A stretch of 13,838 bases of DNA from Gemmatimonadota bacterium (GTDB taxonomy: Bacteria > Gemmatimonadota > Gemmatimonadetes > Longimicrobiales > RSA9), in the NCBI GenBank assembly GCA_016207445.1, contig JACQPS010000250.1, positions 1 to 13,838 of the forward strand, in the 5' to 3' direction. The notes beneath the pieces were generated by a model. It was given only the letters and a program-made list of their open reading frames with translations. It was not told where the DNA came from and did no database searches. The position numbers and the translations under genes are program-made. Of the stretch, positions 1-6,440 are shown piece after piece (position 1 is the first letter of the stretch; every line of letters starts with the position of its first letter).

Positions 1-138
1 GGCGAGGCGCGGGCTCACGGCGTTCTTCAGGCTGCGGCGCATGCGCAGCAGTCGCACCGACCGGATCGGATGCTTGAGCACGTAGGCGGCGCGGGGCGCC
101 GTCGCGTAGCCTACCAGTGTCTGAATCTTTTCGAACAC
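1..138 (-). CDS. Unknown protein, N-terminal 46 residues only (runs off left edge)
   Basis: An open frame starts at a GTG (138-136) and stays open to base 1, so only the N-terminus is visible. A strong Shine-Dalgarno sequence (GGGAGGA, about 143-149) sits 4 bases before the GTG, which is why I accept it although it is short. The visible protein begins VFEKIQTLVGYATAPRRAYV and continues with a basic, arginine-rich stretch (residues about 24-45). I do not recognise the family. The basic amphipathic N-terminus could be a DNA/RNA-binding or membrane-proximal segment, but that is guesswork. It lies 147 bases downstream of the VOC gene on the same strand. I see no terminator or convincing promoter in that gap, so it could be a distal operon member or an independent gene. 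Confidence 0.6.
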   Translation of the reverse strand, partial: MFEKIQTLVGYATAPRAAYVLKHPIRSVRLLRMRRSLKNAVSPRLA

Positions 139-285
139 GCGGTCCTCCCTCGCAGTGCGTCTCCATCGTGCCGCGCCAGGCGGCGGGGCCGAGCAATGCA
201 AGGGGCGTGCGCGGACGTCAGGTGCTGTGCCGGGACCGGAGGCATCCGCGACGGGCAAATGGCCGCGGGCCGGAGGGTGGACGGC

Positions 286-696
286 CTAATACCCCCAGCT
301 TCCACGCGTAATCAGCTCGATGCTGTTCCCGTCGGGATCGCGGAAGTAGAGCGAGCGGCCGCCGCGAGGCCAGGAGAGCTCTCGCTCGATGGCGACGCCG
401 GCGTGCTCGAGGTGCCGGCGCCACGCCTCCAGCGCGGCGTCGTCGGGCACATCGAAGGCGAGGTGCGCGGGGCCGAGCGCGCCGTGCGCCGGGACTTCGC
501 CTTCGGCGCGCAGGCTCGCCTCGGGATCGAAGAGCAGCAGCGTGTCCTGCCCCGCCCGAAAAAAGACGTGGCGCCCCTCGGCCCGCCCGATGGCCTCGAA
601 TCCCAGCCGGCTCCAGAACCGCTCGGCCGCCTCCAGGTCATCGACGTAGAGGGCGGCCTCGTGGATACCGCCGAGCGGAGGGTGGCGGCCGGCCAT
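286..696 (-). CDS. VOC-superfamily (glyoxalase/bleomycin-resistance/dioxygenase fold) protein
   Basis: A 136-residue protein, the usual length of a two-module VOC protein. The first beta-alpha-beta-beta-beta module starts at IHEAALYVDDLEAAERFW (residues 11-28) and the second around PAHLAFDVPDD (76-86). The typical ending RDPDGNSIELI spans 119-129. Likely metal ligands are His12, His78 and Glu127, the positions used in FosA/glyoxalase-like VOC enzymes. The fold is secure but the substrate is not. It could be a glutathione- or bacillithiol-type transferase, a glyoxalase, a dioxygenase or a binding protein. The ATG lies 3 bases after the stop of the upstream lipoprotein gene, so translation is probably coupled and it is the last clear member of the lexA-like operon. 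No transmembrane segment or signal peptide is seen, so it should be cytoplasmic. Confidence 0.85.
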   Translation of the reverse strand: MAGRHPPLGGIHEAALYVDDLEAAERFWSRLGFEAIGRAEGRHVFFRAGQDTLLLFDPEASLRAEGEVPAHGALGPAHLAFDVPDDAALEAWRRHLEHAGVAIERELSWPRGGRSLYFRDPDGNSIELITRGSWGY

Positions 697-699
697 GTC

Positions 700-1956
700 T
701 CACGGCCTGCCATCGGCCGCAACCGGCCGAAAAGCCAGCTCCCGAATGCGCTGGAGGTAAGCGGCATCCGGGTTCGTCTCACTCTTGCGGACCGCGCCGT
801 CGTACGAGAAGAGCACGACGCCGGCGGTGCCCAGCTCGCGCGCGACCCCGATCTTCTCGACCGCGCTTTCCACCGGGATCCGCCACGAGCCGATGCCCGC
901 CCATACCCGACTGCCGCCGGCCGTCTCGACCGCCATGCGGATCTGCTCCCGGAAAATCGGTGTTTCGGGCGTGTACGCCATCAGAGCCGCAACGTCCAGG
1001 AACCCGCGCCGCAGCCAGTCGCGCCAGTCCTGAAAGCGGTTGCGGTACGCGTCCTCCGCGTTGGCGAAAACCGCGGCCGTCACCAGCGCCTGCGGCTTCC
1101 GCTTCTTCACGCCGTGGTAGATGCGCTCGACCAGCTCGGTCACCTGCAACCGGCGGAACCGGTCCCAGGCCTCGGGGAACGAGTCCGCCCAGACGAGCGG
1201 GTCCGCGGGCTCGAGCGGGGCGATGCGTGCCTGCGCCTCGGGCGCGAGCTGCGGCACGAGCCAGCCGCGGAACCGCTCGAGCGCGCCGCGTGAGTAGTCG
1301 AACTCGGGCGCGGGAAAGCGCACGTAGTCGAAATGGATGCCGTCCACGTCGTAGCGCTCCAGCACGTCCATCCAGATCGAGTAGACGTGCTCCTTCACCT
1401 CGGGCGCGGAGGGCGTGCTGTAGAGCCCCTCGACCCGGTTCCGGTTCGCGCGCGCGTACTCGACCAGCGCCTCACGGTAGCGCGGCTCGCGCGGGTCCAT
1501 GCCGTGGAGCTCCCGCGCCAGCGGTTTGGGCACCATGAGCAGGTCCGGCCGCGTGTGATAGAGGTGCGCCGGGTCGCGCGGCGGCGCGTCCATGTTCGCG
1601 AGCAGGTGCGTGTTCACCCAGGCGTGCACCGCCAGGCCGCGCGCGTGCGCCTCGCGCAGAACCAGCGCCAGGGGGTCGAACTTCTGGCGCGCCCCGACCA
1701 GCGTGTCCGCCCGAGGCTCCCAGCGGCTGTCGTAGAACGCGTCGCCCCGGCCACGAACCTGCACAATGAGCGTGTTGAACCCCGCCGCGTGCACGCGCCG
1801 CACCATCGCCTTCACGCTGTCCGGGTGCGTGAGCGTGTTGCGTACGACCCAGAGGGCCCGCACCTCGGCGAAGCGCGGTAGCGGCCGCTCGCTCGGCCCG
1901 CGCGCGCACGCGGCCGCGAGCGCCGCCCCACCGAGCAGGATCGCGATCGGTTTCAT
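700..1956 (-). CDS. GHL10/DUF187-type glycoside-hydrolase-like putative lipoprotein
   Basis: A 418-residue protein starting MKPIAILLGG, with a short hydrophobic signal and Cys17 in an AAAC context, so it is probably an exported lipoprotein. From residue 30 it shows the GHL10 (PF02638, formerly DUF187) TIM-barrel pattern. This includes EVRALWVVRNTLTHPDSVKA (31-50), GFNTLIVQVRGRGDAFYDS (59-77), AHARGLAVHAWVNTH (103-117) and the signature YDVDGIHFDYVRFP (202-215). Asp205 and Asp210 in that signature are candidate acidic active-site residues. The family is thought to act on cell-wall or polysaccharide glycans; the substrate here is unknown. The frame is open much further upstream (to 2517), but that part overlaps the dehydrogenase gene antiparallel to its sense and does not look like protein. 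The ATG at 1956 overlaps the upstream stop as ATGA, typical of coupled translation. Confidence 0.85.
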   Translation of the reverse strand: MKPIAILLGGAALAAACARGPSERPLPRFAEVRALWVVRNTLTHPDSVKAMVRRVHAAGFNTLIVQVRGRGDAFYDSRWEPRADTLVGARQKFDPLALVLREAHARGLAVHAWVNTHLLANMDAPPRDPAHLYHTRPDLLMVPKPLARELHGMDPREPRYREALVEYARANRNRVEGLYSTPSAPEVKEHVYSIWMDVLERYDVDGIHFDYVRFPAPEFDYSRGALERFRGWLVPQLAPEAQARIAPLEPADPLVWADSFPEAWDRFRRLQVTELVERIYHGVKKRKPQALVTAAVFANAEDAYRNRFQDWRDWLRRGFLDVAALMAYTPETPIFREQIRMAVETAGGSRVWAGIGSWRIPVESAVEKIGVARELGTAGVVLFSYDGAVRKSETNPDAAYLQRIRELAFRPVAADGRP

Positions 1957-2891
1957 GATGCCGAGACCGGATTGAGCAGGGGCTCGCCGCGCACCCCGCG
2001 CAGCAGATCTTGCCAGGCCAGCCGCCACATGCCGCGACGGGCTTCCTCGGTGGCGCTGCCCAGGTGCGGCAACAGCACCACGTTCTCGAGCTCCCGCAGC
2101 CGCGCGGGAATCTGCGGCTCGTGCGCGTAGACGTCCAGCCCGGCGCCGCGGATGCGGCCGGCCGCGAGCGCCGCGACCAGCGCGTCTTCGTCCACCACGC
2201 CGCCGCGCGTCGTGTTCACCAGGATGGCGGACGGGCGCATGAGCGCGAGCGCACCCGCGCCGACCAGCCCCACCGTCTCGGGAGCGAGCGCGAGGTGGAT
2301 CGAGACGACGTCGGCTTCCGCGAACACGCGGTCCCGCTCCAGGTAGCGCGCTCCCACGTCGCGCTCCCAGGCCGAGCGCGGCGCGCGGCTCCAGTAGACC
2401 ACGCGCATGCCGAACGCCGGCGCGCGCCGGCCGACCTCCTGCCCGATGCGTCCCGCGCCGACCAGGCCCAGCACTTTGCCCGCGAGCCCCATGCCGAGCA
2501 GCTGCGTGGGCGCCCAACCGGTCCAGGCGCCGCGCCGCACCAGCCGCTCGCCCTCGCCGAGCCGGCGCGCCGTGGCGAGAATGAGCGCCCAGGTCAGCTC
2601 GGCCGTGGCCTCGGTGAGCACATCCGGCGTGTTCGAGACGGCCACCCCGCGGGCGCGCGCGGCGCCGACGTCGACATTGTCAAAGCCGACGGCGTAATTC
2701 GCGATCACGCGCAGCGCGGGCAGCCGCGCGAGCTCGGCCGGACCGATCCGGCGGGTGAGAAGCGGCAGAATGCCGGCATAATCGCCCGTGGGCACCGGCG
2801 CTTCTTCGGGCAAGAGCTCGACGAAGAGATCGGGGGGGACTTCGGTCTCGCGCAGGAACGGCTCGAGCGCCGCGGCCACGAGGACCCGCAT
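1953..2891 (-). CDS. D-2-hydroxyacid dehydrogenase, glyoxylate/hydroxypyruvate reductase type
   Basis: A 312-residue NAD(P)-dependent reductase of 2-keto acids, full length for the family. The catalytic domain is split around the Rossmann domain. NYAVGFDNVDV (65-75) and NTPDVLTEATAEL (87-99) are typical of the glyoxylate-reductase branch. The dinucleotide motif GAGRIG is at 145-150. The catalytic triad is complete: Arg229 (NTTRGG), Glu258 (HEP) and His276 (LLPHLGSA). The start ATG (2891) shares one base with the tadA stop (TGATG), so an upstream extension of the frame is ignored. Glyoxylate, hydroxypyruvate or another small 2-keto acid are possible substrates; sequence alone does not decide. 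It is a cytoplasmic enzyme and the third gene of the lexA-like operon. Confidence 0.92.
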   Translation of the reverse strand: MRVLVAAALEPFLRETEVPPDLFVELLPEEAPVPTGDYAGILPLLTRRIGPAELARLPALRVIANYAVGFDNVDVGAARARGVAVSNTPDVLTEATAELTWALILATARRLGEGERLVRRGAWTGWAPTQLLGMGLAGKVLGLVGAGRIGQEVGRRAPAFGMRVVYWSRAPRSAWERDVGARYLERDRVFAEADVVSIHLALAPETVGLVGAGALALMRPSAILVNTTRGGVVDEDALVAALAAGRIRGAGLDVYAHEPQIPARLRELENVVLLPHLGSATEEARRGMWRLAWQDLLRGVRGEPLLNPVSAS

Positions 2892-3325
2892 CACCGCCGC
2901 GTGCGAAAGAAGGAGCGAAGCAGCTCGCCCGCTTCGTCCTCGAGCACGCCCGCCGTGATGTCGACGCGGTGATTGAGCCGTGGGTCCTGGACCACACAGC
3001 CGAGCGAGCCGCACATGCCGCTCTTCAGGTCCCGGGCGCCGAAGACGAGCCGGCGCACACGCGCCAGCACCATGGCGCCGGCGCACATCGCGCACGGCTC
3101 GAGCGTGACGTAGAGCGTGGCGTCCAGGAGGCGCCACTGCCCGAGCCGCTCAGCCGCCCGCCGCAGCGCGACCAGCTCGGCGTGGCCCGTGGGATCGTCC
3201 CAGGTGCGCGTGCGGTTGTGCGCCTCCGCCCAGAGCCGCCCGTCCACCACCACCGCCGCGCCCACGGGGACTTCCTGCTCCGTCAACGCAGCACGCGCCT
3301 GCTCGAGCGCGCGCTGCATGAACAT
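2891..3325 (-). CDS. tadA: tRNA-specific adenosine deaminase (A34 to inosine)
   Basis: A 144-residue zinc deaminase. TadA converts adenosine 34 to inosine in the anticodon of tRNA-Arg(ACG). Zinc ligands His48 (in GHAELVAL), Cys78 and Cys81 (PCAMC) and the proton-shuttling Glu50 are all present. The C-terminal block NHRVDITAGVLEDEAGELLRSFFRTRR closely follows E. coli TadA, which separates it from guanine or cytosine deaminases. I chose the ATG at 3325 because GGAGG lies 5 bases before it and the next residues align with the TadA N-terminal helix. The longer open frame overlaps the lexA-like gene. It follows the lexA-like stop by 53 bases and overlaps the dehydrogenase start by one base. Confidence 0.95.
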   Translation of the reverse strand: MFMQRALEQARAALTEQEVPVGAAVVVDGRLWAEAHNRTRTWDDPTGHAELVALRRAAERLGQWRLLDATLYVTLEPCAMCAGAMVLARVRRLVFGARDLKSGMCGSLGCVVQDPRLNHRVDITAGVLEDEAGELLRSFFRTRR

Positions 3326-3378
3326 CGCATCCTCCGGCCGCGCCGGCGTGAACTCGGCCGGAGCGCGCGCCTCTCCCG

Positions 3379-4053
3379 TCAGGACACCGCCTCCCGCTCG
3401 CCTCCGCCGACCGACGCGGCCGCGGCCGCAGGCTGACGCACGCGCCGGAACACCGCCGTCACGCGCCCCAGCATGACCGAGTCCTCGTCCCCCGTCAGGA
3501 GCGTGGCCGGGAAATTCACGTTCGCGGGCTCCAGCACGATTTCCTTCCCCCGCCGGTGGAAGCGCTGCACCACCGGCTGCCCGTCCACGCGGCCGACCGC
3601 GATGTCGCCCTCCTCCAGCTCCTCCTGCGTGGCCGGCTCGACCAGCAGCAAGTCGCCATCCCGGATGCCCGCCCCCTCCATGCTCTCGCCGCGCATGCCG
3701 AGTAAGAAAGCGCCGCTCCCACCCGCCAGGCGCCGATCCAGCTCGAGCTCGTCCACGATGCCGTCCCGCTGCAGCGGCAGCCCGTCGGGCGAGACCGCGC
3801 CGTACCACGGCACCGTCACGGTTTCGGCGTTCAGGTCGACGCCCAGCAGACGCACCCCGCGCGAGCGCGATGGGTCTCGCTCGATCCACCCCTTGTCCGC
3901 GAGCGACTGCAGGTACTCCGATACCGTCTTCGTGCTCTTGATGTCGAACCGGCGCCCGATCTCGCGGATGGACGGCTGATACGTGTTTCGCCGCAGGTAG
4001 TCGACCAGGTAATCGAGAATGCGGCGCTCCAGTTGCGTCAGTGGCTCGGGCAT
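3379..4053 (-). CDS. lexA: LexA-family repressor with substituted autoproteolysis lysine and no Ala-Gly site
   Basis: A 224-residue protein. Residues about 4-70 are the LexA winged helix (LTQLERRILDYLVDYL, then PSIREIGRRFDIKSTKTVSEYL, ending SRGVRLL as in E. coli LexA). Residues about 80-206 are the S24/LexA dimerisation-peptidase domain, with the nucleophile Ser124 in RGESMEG. Two key features differ from a self-cleaving LexA. Aligning VGRVDGQPVVQRFHRRG with E. coli VARIDDEVTVKRLKKQG puts Gln163 (codon CAG) at the catalytic lysine. The cleavage-site region reads YGAVSPDGLPL (84-94), with no Ala-Gly pair. The alanine-rich tail (209-224) is extra. The second ATG is preferred, with GGAGG 5 bases upstream; one at 4056 is possible. 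The family assignment is firm. A canonical SOS role is doubtful, and a non-cleavable LexA-like regulator is my reading. Confidence 0.88.
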   Translation of the reverse strand: MPEPLTQLERRILDYLVDYLRRNTYQPSIREIGRRFDIKSTKTVSEYLQSLADKGWIERDPSRSRGVRLLGVDLNAETVTVPWYGAVSPDGLPLQRDGIVDELELDRRLAGGSGAFLLGMRGESMEGAGIRDGDLLLVEPATQEELEEGDIAVGRVDGQPVVQRFHRRGKEIVLEPANVNFPATLLTGDEDSVMLGRVTAVFRRVRQPAAAAASVGGGEREAVS

Positions 4054-4148
4054 CATCGCCTCCCGCGGGGCGGAAGATCGGGCTGGGATGGGGAAGGAGA
4101 TCGCAATTCCCAAGGAAAGCGCGGACCGCCGGAGTTGCCGCCTGCCTG

Positions 4149-4163
4149 GGTTCCGGTCGAACC
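4149..4163. repeat. Small inverted repeat GGTTC-N5-GAACC in the lexA-like leader
   Basis: A 5-bp perfect inverted repeat with a 5-base spacer. It lies downstream of both predicted promoters and about 95 bases before the lexA-like start. Its position would suit an autoregulatory operator. The half-site orientation (GTTC outside, GAAC inside) is opposite to the classic GAAC-N4-GTTC LexA box, so the link is weak. The rest of the 300-base gap 4054-4353 holds only the promoters and an A/T-richer patch (4318-4343). Confidence 0.2.
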
Positions 4164-4211
4164 GCGCCGGCCGTTCTAGCGATTCAGGGGAGTCGCCGCG
4201 CCCACTCGGCC

Positions 4212-4241
4212 AATCTATTCTCGGCGCGGCGGGGGCGTCAA
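4212..4241 (-). promoter_or_regulatory. Downstream sigma70-type promoter for the lexA-like operon
   Basis: Reading the minus strand: TTGACG (4241-4236), an 18-base spacer, then TAGATT (4217-4212). Transcription would start near 4205, leaving a leader of about 150 bases before the ATG at 4053. It is one of two tandem candidates for this operon. Confidence 0.55.
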
Positions 4242-4270
4242 CGACAGCGAGCGTACGGCGAGTGGCGCTG

Positions 4271-4299
4271 ATGCTACGGCGCGCCTGAGCGCGTGTCAA
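4271..4299 (-). promoter_or_regulatory. Upstream sigma70-type promoter for the lexA-like operon
   Basis: Reading the minus strand: a perfect TTGACA (4299-4294), a 17-base spacer, then TAGCAT (4276-4271). An A/T-rich stretch at 4318-4343, unusual for this GC-rich window, lies just upstream and could act as an UP element. The start would be near 4264, giving a leader of about 210 bases. The gene upstream on this strand, gltX, ends at 4354, so the lexA-like operon has its own promoter. Confidence 0.65.
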
Positions 4300-4353
4300 G
4301 CGGCGGCGGGCCGGTTCATCTGTTTGAAAATGTGTGAAAATTGCGCGCACCGC

Positions 4354-5862
4354 CTAGGCCGCTGGCGGCGCGCCGGGAACGACCGTGTCCGGCGATGACG
4401 GCGCTTCGCGCTCGCGCCGCTCGAGCGCGGCGAGCGCCGCGTCGAGTCGGCGCAGGGCGAGCTCACGTCCCATGGTGACCAGCACCTCGAAGATGCCGGG
4501 CGAGACGGCCATCCCGGTCAGCGACACGCGCAGCGGATGGATCAGCTTGCCGGCAGCCGTGCCCAGCTCATCGGCGACCGCGCGCAGCTCGGCCTCGAGC
4601 GTCTGCTCGTCCCAGCGCTCGAGGCCGGCGTAGCGCTGGCGCAGCGCGGCCAGGCGCTGCCGTACTTGCGCCGGATGCTTCCAGTGCTTCTGAACGGCTT
4701 CCTGCTCGTAGTCGATGGCTTCCGCGAGATACGGCCGCGCCTGCCGGACGATGTCGTCCAGGTTGCGGGCGCGCACCTTGAGCAGGTCGATGAGGCCGTG
4801 AACCCAGGCCCGGCGCGTGCGCAGCGCGTCCGCATTCGCGATGCCGGCGGCCACGAGCCGCTCGGTGACGAGCGGCTCGAGCCGCTCGGCCGAGGCGCGC
4901 GTGAGGTGCTGTCCGTTCAGCCAGATCAGCTTCTGGCTGTCGAAGATCGCGCTCTTCTTGTTGATGCCTTCGAGCGAGAAGCGCGCGATCAGCTCGGGCA
5001 CATCGAAGATCTCCTCGTCGGTGCCGGGGGACCAGCCCAGCAGCGCCAGGAAGTTCACCAGCGCCCACGGCAGCAGCCCCTGCTCCCGGTACTCGCCGAT
5101 GGCCGTGGCGCCATGCCGCTTGGACAGCCTTTTCCCGTCCGGGCCCAGGATCATGGGGACGTGGCCGAAGACCGGCGGCTCCTGGCCGAGCGCGCGGTAT
5201 AGCAGGATCTGCTTCGGCGTGTTCGAGATGTGATCGTCGCCCCGCAGCACATGCGTGATGCGCATGTCCAGGTCATCGCTCACGACCGCCAGGTTGTACA
5301 CCGGCGTGCCGTCCGAGCGCAGCACGATGAAGTCCTCGATTTCGGCGTTCGCGAATTCGATGCGGCCGTGCACCACGTCCTCCCACGCGCTCACGCCCTC
5401 CGGCACGTGGCAGCGCAGCGCGAACGGCTGCCCCGCGGCCGCGCGCCGCTCGGCCTCCTCGGGTGATACGCGCAAGAGACAGTTACGATCGTACCGGTAG
5501 GCCTCCTGCGCGCCCGCCGCGCGCGCCCGCTTCGACTCCAGTTCGGCCGGGGTGCAGAAGCACCGGTAGGCGTGCCCGGCCTCGAGCAGCCGCAGTGCAT
5601 CGCGCCGATGACGCTCGACCCCGTCGGCCTGATGGAACGGGCCCTCGTCCCAGCTCAGTCCCAGCCACTCCATCCCGTCCAGGATGGCCCGTGTCATGAC
5701 CTCACTCGAGCGCTCCCTGTCCGTGTCTTCGATGCGCAGCACGAATACGCCGCCCCGCCGCCGCGCCAACAGCCAGTTGAAGAGCGCGGTTCGGGCACCG
5801 CCCACGTGCAAATAGCCCGTGGGCGAGGGCGCGAATCGTACGCGAATTTGCCGTTCCGCCAT
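4354..5862 (-). CDS. gltX: Glutamyl-tRNA synthetase
   Basis: A 502-residue class I aminoacyl-tRNA synthetase that charges tRNA-Glu. The N-terminus IRVRFAPSPTGYLHVGG (6-22) contains the HIGH-type motif (HVGG, 19-22). LRIEDTD is at 42-48. The KMSKS-type motif is KRLSK (244-248), followed by RHGA. The C-terminal half has the GluRS anticodon-binding pattern (GINKKSAIFDSQKLIWLNGQHL). The length is slightly above the usual 470-490 because of an Ala/Pro-rich tail. I chose the ATG at 5862 because it matches the usual start a few residues before IRVRFAPSPTG. An alternative GTG at 5907 has GGGAG nearby but would add 15 unconserved residues. There is no Shine-Dalgarno sequence before 5862. Instead TAGCTT lies 8 bases upstream, which hints at a leaderless or near-leaderless transcript. 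Confidence 0.96.
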   Translation of the reverse strand: MAERQIRVRFAPSPTGYLHVGGARTALFNWLLARRRGGVFVLRIEDTDRERSSEVMTRAILDGMEWLGLSWDEGPFHQADGVERHRRDALRLLEAGHAYRCFCTPAELESKRARAAGAQEAYRYDRNCLLRVSPEEAERRAAAGQPFALRCHVPEGVSAWEDVVHGRIEFANAEIEDFIVLRSDGTPVYNLAVVSDDLDMRITHVLRGDDHISNTPKQILLYRALGQEPPVFGHVPMILGPDGKRLSKRHGATAIGEYREQGLLPWALVNFLALLGWSPGTDEEIFDVPELIARFSLEGINKKSAIFDSQKLIWLNGQHLTRASAERLEPLVTERLVAAGIANADALRTRRAWVHGLIDLLKVRARNLDDIVRQARPYLAEAIDYEQEAVQKHWKHPAQVRQRLAALRQRYAGLERWDEQTLEAELRAVADELGTAAGKLIHPLRVSLTGMAVSPGIFEVLVTMGRELALRRLDAALAALERREREAPSSPDTVVPGAPPAA

Positions 5863-5949
5863 GGGGAGAGAAGCTACGATCCGGGCCGTGGCTTCGGTAG
5901 GGCGCACGCTCCCGCCGCGACCGCCGCGCGCCGCGCCAGCGGCCCCCCG

Positions 5950-6210
5950 CTAAGCCGCCCGCTGGGAGCGGGCCAACGCCTCCCGCAGACGCGCGACCTC
6001 CGCCGCCTGGCGCGCGTGGTGCCTCAGCAGCACCTCCGCCGCTTCCTCACGCCCGCCCGACTCCGCCTCGTCGATCAGGCGACCGTAGCGCGCCAGCGCG
6101 TCCAGCCGATCGCACAGCTCCCGCTCCAGCGGGTGCTCCCGCGAGCCATCCACGTCCGCCTGCTCCCAGAAAAAATCCAGCCCGGGTCCGGGATCGCCCC
6201 TCGACGCCAT
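5950..6210 (-). CDS. Small uncharacterised charged protein upstream of gltX
   Basis: An 86-residue protein starting MASRGDPGPGLDFFWEQADV. A strong Shine-Dalgarno sequence (GGGAGGA) ends 2-3 bases before the ATG, which makes it a credible gene. Residues about 1-25 are acidic and aromatic (DFFWEQ). Residues about 28-85 are rich in Ala, Arg, Glu and Leu with heptad-like spacing, suggesting helical or coiled-coil structure. There is no signal peptide, membrane segment or cysteine pair. I do not recognise a family. The stop is 87 bases before the gltX start on the same strand, so the two may be co-transcribed. Confidence 0.65.
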   Translation of the reverse strand: MASRGDPGPGLDFFWEQADVDGSREHPLERELCDRLDALARYGRLIDEAESGGREEAAEVLLRHHARQAAEVARLREALARSQRAA

Positions 6211-6267
6211 GCTCCTCCCTGCCGTTCGCTTTCGCCATCGCCTCGCGTTCGCCGCCGCGGAAACGAC

Positions 6268-6294
6268 GGGGCGGCGCCGTCCCGCCGCCGCCCC
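6268..6294. repeat. GC-only hairpin in the divergent gap 6211-6440
   Basis: GGGGCGGC (6268-6275) pairs perfectly with GCCGCCCC (6287-6294) around an 11-base loop. It sits between the divergent small gene (ending its 5' side at 6210) and the membrane-protein gene (start 6441). There is no T-run. It may be chance in such GC-rich DNA. Apart from the TTGACA at 6405, I see nothing else in this gap. Confidence 0.3.
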
Positions 6295-6404
6295 CTAGCC
6301 TCTCCACGCCTCTGGTGCAAGCCGCATTCCGCGCGTGCCCCGGCACGCCGCCCCCGGCCGCGCCGCGCCCGGCCGTGCGCGGTGTGCTCTACGGCGCAAA
6401 GTGC

Positions 6405-6433
6405 TTGACAAACGCGCGCACCCCGCCCACCTT
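6405..6433 (+). promoter_or_regulatory. Candidate promoter placing transcription start at the ATG
   Basis: A perfect TTGACA (6405-6410) lies 36 bases before the ATG at 6441. With normal geometry the -10 falls at 6428-6433 (CACCTT, only A2 and T6 matching consensus) and the start site at about 6440. There is no Shine-Dalgarno sequence before the ATG, which fits a leaderless mRNA. The weak -10 keeps confidence moderate. Confidence 0.4.
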
Positions 6434-6440
6434 GCCGCAC

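Noticed and set aside
1957..2517. N-terminal extension of the GHL10 lipoprotein frame
   Set aside because: The extension is low-complexity Ala/Arg/Gly and overlaps the dehydrogenase coding sequence. The ATG at 1956 begins a proper signal peptide.
3379..4053. The lexA-like gene as a decaying pseudogene
   Set aside because: The frame is full length, the winged helix and Ser124 are intact, and promoters and ribosome site are good, so altered function fits better than decay.
4149..4163. GGTTC-N5-GAACC as a true LexA box
   Set aside because: The half-sites are in the opposite orientation and spacing to the GAAC-N4-GTTC type. Kept only as a low-confidence repeat.
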